Part shown: one piece after another, positions 1 to 5,723 of the stretch
How positions within the stretch are numbered: the stretch's first letter is position 1
Layout: the number at the start of each line of letters is the position of its first letter
DNA from: Candidatus Woesearchaeota archaeon
GTDB lineage: Archaea > Nanobdellota > Nanobdellia > Woesearchaeales > ARS49
Assembly (NCBI GenBank): GCA_019323575.1
Contig: JAHWHB010000042.1
Location: 1-26,378, forward strand
Direction: 5' to 3'
Length of the DNA stretch: 26,378 nucleotides
Position numbers and translations under genes: made by a program
Notes under the pieces: model-generated
The model's input: only the letters and a program-made list of their open reading frames with translations
The model's database searches: none
Told to the model about the DNA's origin: nothing

Positions 1-3
1 AAC

Positions 4-78
4 GGCGGTGTAGCTCAGCTTGGTTAGAGCACCGGTTTCATAAGCCGGGGGTCGGGTGTTCAAATCTCCCCACCGCCA
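4..78 (+). tRNA. tRNA with CAT anticodon, probably elongator Met
   Basis: A full cloverleaf is visible: acceptor 4-10 pairs with 71-77, and A78 is the discriminator. The anticodon stem is 32-36/44-48 with loop 37-43, and the anticodon CAT is at 39-41. CCA is not encoded. The first pair is G:C, not the A:U expected of archaeal initiators, so this is elongator Met or the Ile2 isoacceptor. Similarity of the body to archaeal elongator tRNA-Met favours Met. The T stem (54-58/66-70) has a T57-T67 mismatch. Confidence 0.93.
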
Positions 79-510
79 CTACCTAACACCATGAATAGCT
101 TCCTGAAGAGAAAGATACAAATCCTCATCCAAAGAACGGAACATCGCAACACTACCATAATGGTCAGGAACATCTTCTAGTTTATGCTTAAAAACAGGGC
201 CCTTGTCCCACTTAGACTCAACCAGACCATCCTTGAAAATACCATAATGCAAAGGAACAAAACCCCTGCCATGGCCATTTCCATAAAAAACAAGACCCTG
301 CTGAGGCTCATCAGACTTAGGAATCCGCTTCAAAACATCAACAATAAACGGAGGCGCCTTGCCAATAAGCCTGTAAGCAACATAATTAGCACAATCAAAA
401 TCCTCAGCACCACCAATCATCTCAATACCAAACTTAGAAAGACCAACAAAATTATTCTTCCTAAACATATCCCCAATCTCCTTACGCCTGTCAGTAATAG
501 GAATGTCCAT
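79..510 (-). CDS. papain-fold (NlpC/P60-like) small protein
   Basis: This 143-residue protein begins at MDIPITDRRK. The longer frame upstream is rejected because a palindromic TATA box (532-541) lies about 26 bases before this ATG, which implies a leaderless transcript. A Cys in the context DFDCANYVAYRL and a downstream HYGIF segment followed by LVESKW have the order and spacing of the Cys-His pair of NlpC/P60 or related papain-fold domains. The ESKWDKG...F.H.L segment recalls small uncharacterised papain-like families such as DUF7689, from memory. There is no signal peptide, so it is probably cytosolic. The substrate is unknown: a peptidase, amidase or acyl-transfer role are all possible. 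The stop codon abuts the 3' end of the oppositely oriented tRNA at 4-78. Confidence 0.75.
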   Translation of the reverse strand: MDIPITDRRKEIGDMFRKNNFVGLSKFGIEMIGGAEDFDCANYVAYRLIGKAPPFIVDVLKRIPKSDEPQQGLVFYGNGHGRGFVPLHYGIFKDGLVESKWDKGPVFKHKLEDVPDHYGSVAMFRSLDEDLYLSLQEAIHGVR

Positions 511-531
511 AAAGTTAAAACAGGAACAAAA

Positions 532-541
532 CTTTATAAAG
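532..541 (-). promoter_or_regulatory. TATA box for the papain-fold gene
   Basis: The 10-base palindrome CTTTATAAAG is centred 26 bases upstream of the ATG at 510. This is the archaeal TATA distance to a start site that coincides with the start codon. No Shine-Dalgarno site is seen, which fits a leaderless message. Confidence 0.6.
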
Positions 542-565
542 ATTCCCTGAAAGTAAATCATTCAA

Positions 566-649
566 GCCGCCGTGGCACAACCTGGTACTGCGCAGCCCTG
601 GAAAGGCTGTTTCCGAAAGGATATCCCGGTTCAAATCCGGGCGGCGGCG
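566..649 (+). tRNA. tRNA-Ser(GGA)
   Basis: This 84-base class II tRNA has acceptor 566-572 paired with 642-648 and discriminator G649, as expected for Ser. The anticodon stem is 593-597/605-609 and the anticodon GGA is at 600-602. The long variable arm carries a small TCC-GAAA-GGA hairpin, and the T arm is CCCGG-TTCAAAT-CCGGG. It is identical to the tRNA-Ser(TGA) at 5344 outside the anticodon arm. CCA is not encoded. Confidence 0.97.
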
Positions 650-700
650 TAAATTTTTTAAATAAAAACAACAAAATCAGTGCTAAAAGAGGTGAAAATA

Positions 701-1009
701 ATGGATTTAGGGAAAATAGCGTTCTACATCGGAGTTTTAATTTCGGTAGTGCTTGCGTGGACAGACATACCCTACGCAACATGGATCCTAGTAGCACTAG
801 GAGTCATCGTAGGACTGATGAATATAACAGCGAAAGAGACACAAACCTTCCTGTTAGCAGCATTAGTGATGGTAACAGCAGGAGTCTCAATCGGAACAGG
901 CCTAGGAGACCCAATAAAAAGCATACTCCACGCTTTCGCAGCATTCGTTGCAGCAGCCGGTCTAGTGGTTGCCTTGAAAGCAATCTACGAAATAGAAAAA
1001 GCAAGATGA
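701..1009 (+). CDS. small four-helix membrane protein
   Basis: The 102-residue product starts at MDLGKIAFYIG. A GGTGA Shine-Dalgarno site at 691-695 decides this start over an in-frame ATG 21 bases upstream. The sequence is almost entirely hydrophobic, with about four membrane segments (roughly residues 4-20, 24-41, 48-68 and 75-95) joined by very short loops, and it ends in a charged tail (EIEKAR). No catalytic or binding motif is visible. Small unassigned multi-span proteins of this kind are common in DPANN genomes. It sits alone between tRNA-Ser and tRNA-Glu and is followed by a T-rich terminator. Function unknown. Confidence 0.75.
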   Translation: MDLGKIAFYIGVLISVVLAWTDIPYATWILVALGVIVGLMNITAKETQTFLLAALVMVTAGVSIGTGLGDPIKSILHAFAAFVAAAGLVVALKAIYEIEKAR

Positions 1010-1012
1010 ATT

Positions 1013-1031
1013 TTTTATTTTTCTTTTTTTA
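1013..1031 (+). terminator. T-rich terminator
   Basis: Runs of T (TTTTTTATTTTTCTTTTTTT) lie directly after the stop codon at 1009. This matches archaeal factor-independent poly-T termination. It also separates the membrane-protein gene from the tRNA-Glu promoter. Confidence 0.55.
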
Positions 1032-1071
1032 GATACCTTTTTAAAAAAGACAAATTCTCCCTGATAGATGC

Positions 1072-1146
1072 GCCGCGGTAGTATAGTCCGGTCAAGTATT
1101 CGGCCCTCTCGCGGCTGAGACACGGGTTCAAATCCCGTCCGCGGCA
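1072..1146 (+). tRNA. tRNA-Glu(CTC)
   Basis: Acceptor 1072-1078 pairs with 1139-1145, and A1146 is the discriminator. The anticodon stem is 1101-1105/1113-1117 with one G-T pair, and the anticodon CTC is at 1108-1110. The T arm ACGGG-TTCAAAT-CCCGT is intact, and no intron is needed. The last 18 bases (1131-1148) recur at 1316-1333 with a single change, on the far side of a hairpin array. Confidence 0.96.
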
Positions 1147-1154
1147 TAGTTTCT

Positions 1155-1314
1155 AGGGCGCAGCCCTTGCACTTTACGTGCAAGGATTTGAACCCTTTCG
1201 GGTTTCGCGAGAATCATAGATTCTCGGGAACTCGGAAATGTGTCGCATTTCCGGAGTCATCGCGGAAATCTGCGGATTTCCGGGAACTTGGAAAACGCTT
1301 TGCGTTTATCCAAG
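1155..1314 (+). repeat. array of seven consecutive hairpins after tRNA-Glu
   Basis: Nearly every base is part of a stem-loop. Arms are: 1155-1159/1163-1167; 1166-1172/1178-1184 (overlapping the first by two bases); 1190-1195/1200-1205; 1208-1215/1219-1226 (8 perfect pairs); 1230-1240/1246-1257 (11 pairs, one bulged G); 1263-1270/1275-1282 (8 perfect pairs); 1287-1298/1302-1314 (12 pairs, one bulged A). Hairpins five and seven share the 14-base left-arm motif CGGGAACT(C/T)GGAAA at 1225-1238 and 1281-1294. Bases 1184-1195 are the exact reverse complement of the tRNA-Glu T-arm segment 1124-1135. A 65-codon frame across the array is an artefact of the palindromes. It may be a structured RNA, a palindromic mobile remnant, or both. 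Confidence 0.8.
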
Positions 1315-1315
1315 T

Positions 1316-1333
1316 AATCCCATCCGCGGCATA
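1316..1333 (+). repeat. duplicated tRNA-Glu 3' end, att-like direct repeat
   Basis: AATCCCATCCGCGGCATA matches 1131-1148 of tRNA-Glu and its flank at 17 of 18 positions, 185 bases downstream. Archaeal integrases commonly recombine in tRNA 3' ends and leave this kind of truncated copy on the distal side. No integrase gene lies between the copies, so the 185-base unit would be a remnant or a non-autonomous element. Simple tandem duplication is the alternative. Confidence 0.75.
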
Positions 1334-1457
1334 CTACAACACTTACACTCACTATACAAAATAATTATTTTCCATATATTAAATAATATATTTGTTGTCC
1401 CTTTAAAGTGATTAAAAATAGAAAGATTTATAAGCATAGAAAGCAATATTACTAAGA

Positions 1458-2702
1458 ATGGGAAGAACATCATATGCGACAACTAGGTTTGACGAAAGAC
1501 AGGCAAAAACCCTTGAATCAGAGATAACTGACAAAGAAGGTTTTCTAAAATCAGAAGATCCAGTAGCCAGAGCCATAAAAATAATCAAACCATTGGGCGC
1601 AGGAGGGCAAAGCCTTGCATATGTTGGCAGATTAATATACAGCAGATTAGATGAGCAGGGCTGGAGACAACTGTATGCTCCAATACTAGCTCATCAATAT
1701 CTACTTAACAATTCAAACAACATTGACCACTGGGAGGCACATTACGAAAATGCTTCCAGCGCGGTTATAGGATACTCAAAAACTGATCTTCAAAACAGAG
1801 TCAAACAATTTTACAGAGATCATCAACTGATAGGTAAAAACGGTAGAGTTGCAGTAACTGTATCAAGATTAGCAACTAATGACAAAAATATGCTGGAAAG
1901 ACTGTCAAGGCAAAGAAAACTGGCAGGACTTCCGCACCCAAATCTTGCATATTTATTTGCCACAGGAACCCTTAAGGACAAAAGATCATACTCTGTAGTT
2001 CAATTACTACAAGGCGCCCTCTCCCCATCAAAGACATATGGCTGGCCTTTGCAAAAACACATAGAGGCACTCAAGCAAATGATAAAAGGCATGAATAAAC
2101 TAAAAGAATATGGGGTGCTTCACAGAGATTTAAAACCAGAAAACATATTCTACAAAGAAAACGGGCACGGACCGCAATTCAAAATAGCAGACTACGGATT
2201 AATGAAACAAATACTAGGAAGAAGCACAATTGAAACAGAAGATGGAGGAGTCTTCGGCACGGCAGGATTCATGAGCCCAGAACAAGTCAGAGATTTGCAC
2301 ACATGCGACTGGAGAAGCGACCAGTTCTCCCTCGGAGCATCAGTATATGAGATGATAACAAAAAAAAGCGTTCTAGGAATACCTGAAACAGATACGAGAG
2401 ATGTTGAACTGCTACTTAGAAACACACTGGAAAGACCATTAATAGATTCCATTCTGACAGAACAAGACAAAATGAAAGAGAGATTTGAACTGGTACTGGC
2501 AAGAATGATGCAGAAATTACAAACCCAAAGATACGACGATTATGATGAAATACTCCAAGACCTTGAAGACATACAAAAAGGAAAGAAACCAAAAAACACA
2601 AATGACAGTTACAGAGCAAAAGTATTCAAGCCATCAGAATTCAGCACTCCAACTATCGTAAAAAAAATAAAAAGATTGTTTGGAGGATTTTGCTTTTTCT
2701 AA
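1458..2702 (+). CDS. Hanks-type Ser/Thr protein kinase, atypical N-lobe
   Basis: This is a 414-residue cytosolic kinase-fold protein with no membrane segment. The Gly-rich loop LGAGGQS is at 46-52. The catalytic loop HRDLKPEN is at 222-229 (D224, K226, N229). The Mg-binding motif is DYG at 245-247 in place of DFG, the SPE motif is at 273-275, and the F-helix Asp is at 288. About 80 residues are inserted between the Gly loop and the strand VAVTV (131-135), where the usual VAIK lysine is replaced by T134. The alpha-C Glu is also not obvious. The C-terminal tail is basic (KKIKRLFGG). A TATA box at 1427-1433 lies 25 bases before the ATG, so the message is probably leaderless. The gene stands alone. 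It is either an active kinase with a relocated lysine or a pseudokinase. Confidence 0.88.
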   Translation: MGRTSYATTRFDERQAKTLESEITDKEGFLKSEDPVARAIKIIKPLGAGGQSLAYVGRLIYSRLDEQGWRQLYAPILAHQYLLNNSNNIDHWEAHYENASSAVIGYSKTDLQNRVKQFYRDHQLIGKNGRVAVTVSRLATNDKNMLERLSRQRKLAGLPHPNLAYLFATGTLKDKRSYSVVQLLQGALSPSKTYGWPLQKHIEALKQMIKGMNKLKEYGVLHRDLKPENIFYKENGHGPQFKIADYGLMKQILGRSTIETEDGGVFGTAGFMSPEQVRDLHTCDWRSDQFSLGASVYEMITKKSVLGIPETDTRDVELLLRNTLERPLIDSILTEQDKMKERFELVLARMMQKLQTQRYDDYDEILQDLEDIQKGKKPKNTNDSYRAKVFKPSEFSTPTIVKKIKRLFGGFCFF

Positions 2703-2751
2703 CTCCAGAGCACCTTCTAACACAAATTGTTAATTCCTAGTCTCTAAGAAA

Positions 2752-2955
2752 TCAATAGCAGTAAGTGTTTGGACCAAAACGTGCTGGGTCCAGAGGCTCA
2801 ACGCGAACAATAGCCTCATTGCCACTATCATTAGTTACTTTAACTGCACCCCCGCCCTGAAGTTTTTGTACAATCCTCCTTAAATCAGATTCCCAAAACC
2901 CGGCTACTTGTCTCATAGGGATTATATAGTCAGCAAACCATTTATATTTTCTCAT
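2752..2955 (-). CDS. small hypothetical protein, 67 residues
   Basis: This short soluble protein has an aromatic, basic N-terminus (MRKYKWFADYIIP), a middle with alternating charged and hydrophobic residues that could be a helix, and a C-terminal segment GGGAVKVTNDSGNEAIVRVE that looks like a beta hairpin. No known family is recognised. A TATA-like run near 2987-2999 would put the transcription start about a dozen bases before the ATG. An internal ATG (residue 14) is an alternative start. It stands between the convergent kinase gene and the zinc-protein gene. It is credited as real because of its length, its promoter-like upstream and its protein-like composition. Confidence 0.5.
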   Translation of the reverse strand: MRKYKWFADYIIPMRQVAGFWESDLRRIVQKLQGGGAVKVTNDSGNEAIVRVEPLDPARFGPNTYCY

Positions 2956-3009
2956 AAGAAATTATATAAAAAATAAGCTTTGCAGATAGATAATTTATAA
3001 AAATTTTAA

Positions 3010-3024
3010 AAAAGAAAAAAAAGA
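3010..3024 (-). terminator. poly-T terminator of the zinc-protein gene
   Basis: On the minus strand, downstream of the stop at 3055, there is a weak inverted repeat (GTTAA...TTAAC, 3037-3053). It is followed by T-runs of eight and six bases. This is consistent with intrinsic poly-T termination in archaea. Confidence 0.45.
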
Positions 3025-3054
3025 TTAAAACATCTCAGTTAACGAATAATTAAC

Positions 3055-3204
3055 TTAGAAGCGTCGAGGCTTGCGTTTAGCATAACAGTCTCGGCAATAG
3101 ACTGGCTTTCCTTCAGTAGGCTTGAAGGGAACCTTAGTCTGAGCGCCGCAGTCAGAGCATGTAGCTTCATGCATCTCGCGGTCCGCACCGAACCTTCTTT
3201 CCAT
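3055..3204 (-). CDS. CxxC-x17-CxxC zinc-ribbon protein, 49 residues
   Basis: This small protein has exactly two CxxC knuckles, C16/C19 and C37/C40, separated by 17 residues. The core reads REMHEATCSDCG...VPFKPTEGKPVYCRDCYAKRKP. This is the CxxC-x17-CxxC family, common in archaea and candidate phyla. It is a predicted zinc-binding, probably nucleic-acid-associated protein with a basic C-terminus (KRKPRRF). The start is supported by a GGGTGA Shine-Dalgarno site about 9 bases upstream. The function of the family has not been established. Its promoter carries a dyad at 3266-3285. It lies downstream of and parallel to the thioredoxin-CcdA gene, with a 97-base gap and its own promoter. Confidence 0.88.
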   Translation of the reverse strand: MERRFGADREMHEATCSDCGAQTKVPFKPTEGKPVYCRDCYAKRKPRRF

Positions 3205-3265
3205 TTGTCATTCACCCGTGTTGTGTTAGTTATACGAGAAATAGTCTCGATATACTACCCTATAG

Positions 3266-3285
3266 TTATATACTGGAGTATATAA
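3266..3285 (-). promoter_or_regulatory. inverted repeat over the TATA region of the zinc-protein gene
   Basis: TTATATACT and its exact reverse complement AGTATATAA flank a 2-base GG centre. The dyad overlaps the best TATA matches for the minus-strand gene starting at 3204. It could be an operator, or simply two TATA-like boxes back to back. Confidence 0.45.
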
Positions 3286-3301
3286 ATCTATGCTTTAATA
3301 G

Positions 3302-4477
3302 TCAAATCCAGCCAAAATACATAGACAAAAGCATACCTGCTCCCAAAAGCAGTATTATTATGCCAGCAATAAGGTGAAGAATTTTCAGCTTTTTCTGACG
3401 CCATTCCTCGGCTTTTTCAGTAGTGGTGAAACCATAAAATACTGCAAAAGTAATCAAAAGCATAGGCAGTATAAAAATAAGATTATACAGTAAAAGCAGA
3501 ACAAGAGCATAATTTTTAGTAGTAGTCTTAGCCAACAAACCAAGAATAACAATATACGGGCCGGAAGTGCAAGGAAGCAAAAACAAACTCACAACAAAAC
3601 CAATCAAAAACGCACCAGGAACACTAGTAACACCCTTAATGATGCATTTAAGCTTAGGCCTCCAAGACAGAGGAACTTCCATAACAAACCACTTACCATA
3701 AGCAAAATAATCCTTCAAATTAAACAAACCAACAAAAATAGCAAGCACTGCGACAATACCATAAAACATATGACTCAGCCCGGCAGCACTAATAGCAGAA
3801 TACAAACCAAGACCCATAAGGAAATAGGACAAGTAAATAGACAATGAAAAAGCAAGACCTGCAAGCAAAGCCCTTTTCCTGTTGTCGCTGGCCAAAATTG
3901 TAGTAAGCAGAATAATCAAAACAGCAAAAGCACAAGGATTAATAGCATCAACAGCAGCAGCAGAAATAACAGCGCCAAGAGTCAGCTGTTCCTTAAGTCT
4001 GGTCTTGCCAGGCTCTTCCACAGGAGAGCTCTCAACAACAAGACTCAAAGTATCCTTCGGAACCCTGTTTAACGGAGAAGGGCAGCCTTCTGCCAAACAT
4101 CTTTGAATCTCCTGTTCAATCTTATCCTTAATTACAGGACTGAAACCGACAATGACAGTATCATCAATAAAAATAGCAGGCACTCCGCTTATTTCCTGCC
4201 CGAAAGCAGAAGACATAGTCTCAAACAGAACAATATTGCTCTTGTTAAAATAAACCTCTTTTTCAATAACCTTCAGAGAAGGATACTTAGGTTTTAATTC
4301 CTCAAGAAAAGCATTCAAGGAAGAACAATGGGGGCAGCCCTTGCCGTAAAACTCGTAAATAACAACCTCGTTGCCAGAAACAACAGAGCCAACAGAACTG
4401 TTTCGGCCAGATAAAATAAATATGGCGCCAATCAAAGCAAGAAAAACCAAAACTGCAAATATAGTTACTTTTCGCAT
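3302..4477 (-). CDS. thioredoxin domain fused to CcdA/DsbD-type membrane domain
   Basis: This 391-residue membrane protein probably moves reducing equivalents across the membrane for extracytoplasmic disulfide chemistry. An N-terminal membrane anchor (4-23) is followed by a thioredoxin/glutaredoxin-like domain (about 36-130) with a CPHC active site (C48, C51) and a cis-Pro context GVPAIFI (P100). A linker follows, then a CcdA-like domain of about six to seven helices from 163 to the end. The two signature cysteines of that domain are in DAINPCAF (C182) and LLPCTSGPY (C303). The thioredoxin domain would face outside and exchange electrons with the C182/C303 pair. A TATA-like TTTATATAG lies around 4500-4510 and a GTGAG-type Shine-Dalgarno site precedes the ATG. 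C127 and C132 form an extra pair of unknown role. Confidence 0.9.
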   Translation of the reverse strand: MRKVTIFAVLVFLALIGAIFILSGRNSSVGSVVSGNEVVIYEFYGKGCPHCSSLNAFLEELKPKYPSLKVIEKEVYFNKSNIVLFETMSSAFGQEISGVPAIFIDDTVIVGFSPVIKDKIEQEIQRCLAEGCPSPLNRVPKDTLSLVVESSPVEEPGKTRLKEQLTLGAVISAAAVDAINPCAFAVLIILLTTILASDNRKRALLAGLAFSLSIYLSYFLMGLGLYSAISAAGLSHMFYGIVAVLAIFVGLFNLKDYFAYGKWFVMEVPLSWRPKLKCIIKGVTSVPGAFLIGFVVSLFLLPCTSGPYIVILGLLAKTTTKNYALVLLLLYNLIFILPMLLITFAVFYGFTTTEKAEEWRQKKLKILHLIAGIIILLLGAGMLLSMYFGWI

Positions 4478-4508
4478 ATTGTCTATCTCACTTTTTCTCT
4501 ATATAAAT

Positions 4509-4943
4509 TTATTCTCTAGTCAAACTAACATTACACTTAGGACATTTCATCTTAATGCAAGGCATTCCAGTCTGATGAGACACTATATGCCCGCATGAAG
4601 GGCAAATACAATTTCCTCCAGGCCCTAAAGCTCTGCCTTTCATCCTTCCTCTTCCAACCATCTTAAAATTACCCCCATAAATCTTGATTGCTTTTCCATT
4701 TACAATAGCGTCAGCAAGCTTTTTCCTAGCAGAGACGACCAGCCTGTGAAAAGTAGGCTGGGAAATATTCATCCTCTTAGCAGCAAGCTCCTGATCCAAA
4801 CCGAGCAAGTCCTTCAACCTGACAGCTTCAAACTCATCAACAGTCAAAACAGACTCCTCTAGTTCAGACATTCGAACGCCAGCAGGCTTAAAAAAAACAA
4901 CCTCTGGCTCGATCATTACCCTGCGACACAGCCTAGGGCGCAT
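4509..4943 (-). CDS. DUF134 helix-turn-helix protein with C-terminal zinc ribbon
   Basis: This 144-residue predicted DNA-binding protein starts with the family signature MRPRLCRRV and has the VLTVDEFEAVRLKDLLGLDQ segment. That is followed by a helix-turn-helix QELAAKRMNISQPTFHRLV (about 51-69) of sigma-like type and a GKAIKIYGGNF strand. A C-terminal four-Cys ribbon follows (CPSCGH...CPKC). Members of DUF134 are commonly found beside DUF5320 and dinitrogenase-cofactor-like proteins in anaerobes. Here the DUF5320 gene is immediately upstream, and its TAA touches this ATG (TAAATG), so translation is coupled. It is the likely regulator of this operon, possibly binding the palindrome at 5240-5255. 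That autoregulation is an inference. Confidence 0.88.
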   Translation of the reverse strand: MRPRLCRRVMIEPEVVFFKPAGVRMSELEESVLTVDEFEAVRLKDLLGLDQELAAKRMNISQPTFHRLVVSARKKLADAIVNGKAIKIYGGNFKMVGRGRMKGRALGPGGNCICPSCGHIVSHQTGMPCIKMKCPKCNVSLTRE

Positions 4944-5195
4944 TTATTTCAACTCTGCCAATCTTTTCTGAATCTCTGCTTTTTCTGCTTCAATCTCCTT
5001 CAACTGAGCTTCGAGAATCTTCTTCTCCTCGGCTTCAGTCAACACAACAGGCTGGCTGTTCATTCTCCTGCCAAAGCCCATTCCTCTACCAAATCCTCTT
5101 CCGAAGCCCATTCCTGAGCCTCTTGCACAAGGACCCATACCTCTGCCGGTCATAGGGCCCATTCCTCTTGGTCCAGTTCCATCAAATCCTGGCAT
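4944..5195 (-). CDS. DUF5320 family Gly/Met-rich protein
   Basis: This 83-residue protein starts at MPGFDGTGPRGMGPMTGRG, the family hallmark. An in-frame ATG at 5210 is rejected because a GGAGG Shine-Dalgarno site lies just inside that longer frame, at the right distance from the ATG at 5195. Residues 1-45 are Gly, Met, Arg and Phe-rich with one Cys (GPCARGSG). Residues 50-83 form a charged coiled-coil-like helix (EAEEKKILEAQLKEIEAEKAE). Proteins of this family accompany iron-sulfur or metal-cofactor scaffold genes, but their biochemical role is not established. This is the first gene of a two-gene operon with DUF134. Confidence 0.85.
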   Translation of the reverse strand: MPGFDGTGPRGMGPMTGRGMGPCARGSGMGFGRGFGRGMGFGRRMNSQPVVLTEAEEKKILEAQLKEIEAEKAEIQKRLAELK

Positions 5196-5239
5196 TTTTC
5201 TTTCCTCCATTCACAGCATTCTTAACGAATACCTGAATA

Positions 5240-5255
5240 ATGAATATATATTCAT
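5240..5255 (-). promoter_or_regulatory. 16-base perfect palindrome, candidate operator
   Basis: ATGAATATATATTCAT is self-complementary. It lies directly downstream of a TATA box (5261-5269, minus strand) and about where transcription of the DUF5320-DUF134 operon should start. A protein bound here would block initiation. DUF134 is the obvious candidate ligand, by inference. Confidence 0.55.
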
Positions 5256-5343
5256 AACTACTATATAAACTTTTCGCTGAAATCAAAGAGAAAATTTAAA
5301 AACCAAAAGAAAACTGAGATAGTAAAGGCACATGATTTTATTT

Positions 5344-5427
5344 GCCGCCGTGGCACAACCTGGTACTGCGCCGGTCTTGAAAACCGGTTTCCGAAAGGAT
5401 ATCCCGGTTCAAATCCGGGCGGCGGCG
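5344..5427 (+). tRNA. tRNA-Ser(TGA)
   Basis: Acceptor 5344-5350 pairs with 5420-5426, and the discriminator is G5427. The anticodon stem is CCGGT/ACCGG and the anticodon TGA is at 5378-5380. The long variable arm and T arm are identical to those of tRNA-Ser(GGA) at 566. CCA is not encoded. T-rich sequence after 5427 can serve as terminator. Confidence 0.97.
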
Positions 5428-5525
5428 TTTTTTTCATAATAAATAATTATTTTTCAATTTTTTTCTAAAAAATAAAAAATTAAACAAAACTTTAATAAAT
5501 GATAAAGTTTTTTTTATTAAAAGCG

Positions 5526-5544
5526 TTGACAGATTTACTGTCAA
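5526..5544 (+). promoter_or_regulatory. leader hairpin before the Lys/Arg-rich peptide gene
   Basis: TTGACAG and CTGTCAA form a perfect 7-pair stem around a 5-base loop (ATTTA). It ends 7 bases before a GAGG Shine-Dalgarno site (5552-5555). With a TATA-like box near 5491-5499, the hairpin would sit at the 5' end of the message. It may stabilise the message or bind a regulator. Confidence 0.5.
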
Positions 5545-5562
5545 ATAAAAAGAGGAAAAAAA

Positions 5563-5655
5563 ATGCCAAAAAAGAAAGTAAGAAAAGTAAAGAAAGCAAA
5601 AAAAACTACAAAAAGAAAGACTAAGAAAACAACCAAAAGGAAAAAACGAAGATAA
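5563..5655 (+). CDS. 30-residue Lys/Arg-rich basic peptide
   Basis: The product begins MPKKKVRKVKKAKKTTKRK and ends RKKRR. Twenty of its thirty residues are Lys or Arg, and nearly all the rest are Thr, Val or Ala. A clear GAGG Shine-Dalgarno site at 5552-5555, 7 bases before the ATG, and a T-rich terminator right after the stop argue that it is a real, independently expressed gene despite low complexity. Its composition resembles the tails of histones or ribosomal proteins. A DNA- or RNA-compacting role is plausible, but no family can be named. It has a 5' leader hairpin at 5526-5544. Confidence 0.65.
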   Translation: MPKKKVRKVKKAKKTTKRKTKKTTKRKKRR

Positions 5656-5672
5656 TTTTTTTTATTTTTTTT
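5656..5672 (+). terminator. poly-T terminator
   Basis: Two runs of eight to nine T separated by a single A follow the TAA of the basic-peptide gene directly. This matches archaeal intrinsic termination and isolates the gene from the ZIP transporter. Confidence 0.6.
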
Positions 5673-5723
5673 AAATTTCTAAAATAGAAAACATTTATAT
5701 ACCTGATTTAAGATTGCCATCTC

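Noticed and set aside
184..1032. 282-codon open frame on the plus strand
   Set aside because: It runs opposite the papain-fold gene, through tRNA-Ser and across the membrane-protein gene in another frame, so it cannot be a protein.
1155..1314. CRISPR array
   Set aside because: The stems differ from each other, there are no uniform repeats or spacers, and no cas genes lie nearby.
1072..1333. tRNA-Glu with a large 3' intron (exon at 1316-1331)
   Set aside because: The tRNA at 1072-1146 is complete without splicing, so the distal copy is surplus. No bulge-helix-bulge junction is evident.
1167..1364. 65-codon frame over the hairpin array
   Set aside because: The sequence is fully explained by palindromes and a tRNA fragment, and there is no Shine-Dalgarno site or TATA box at the right distance.
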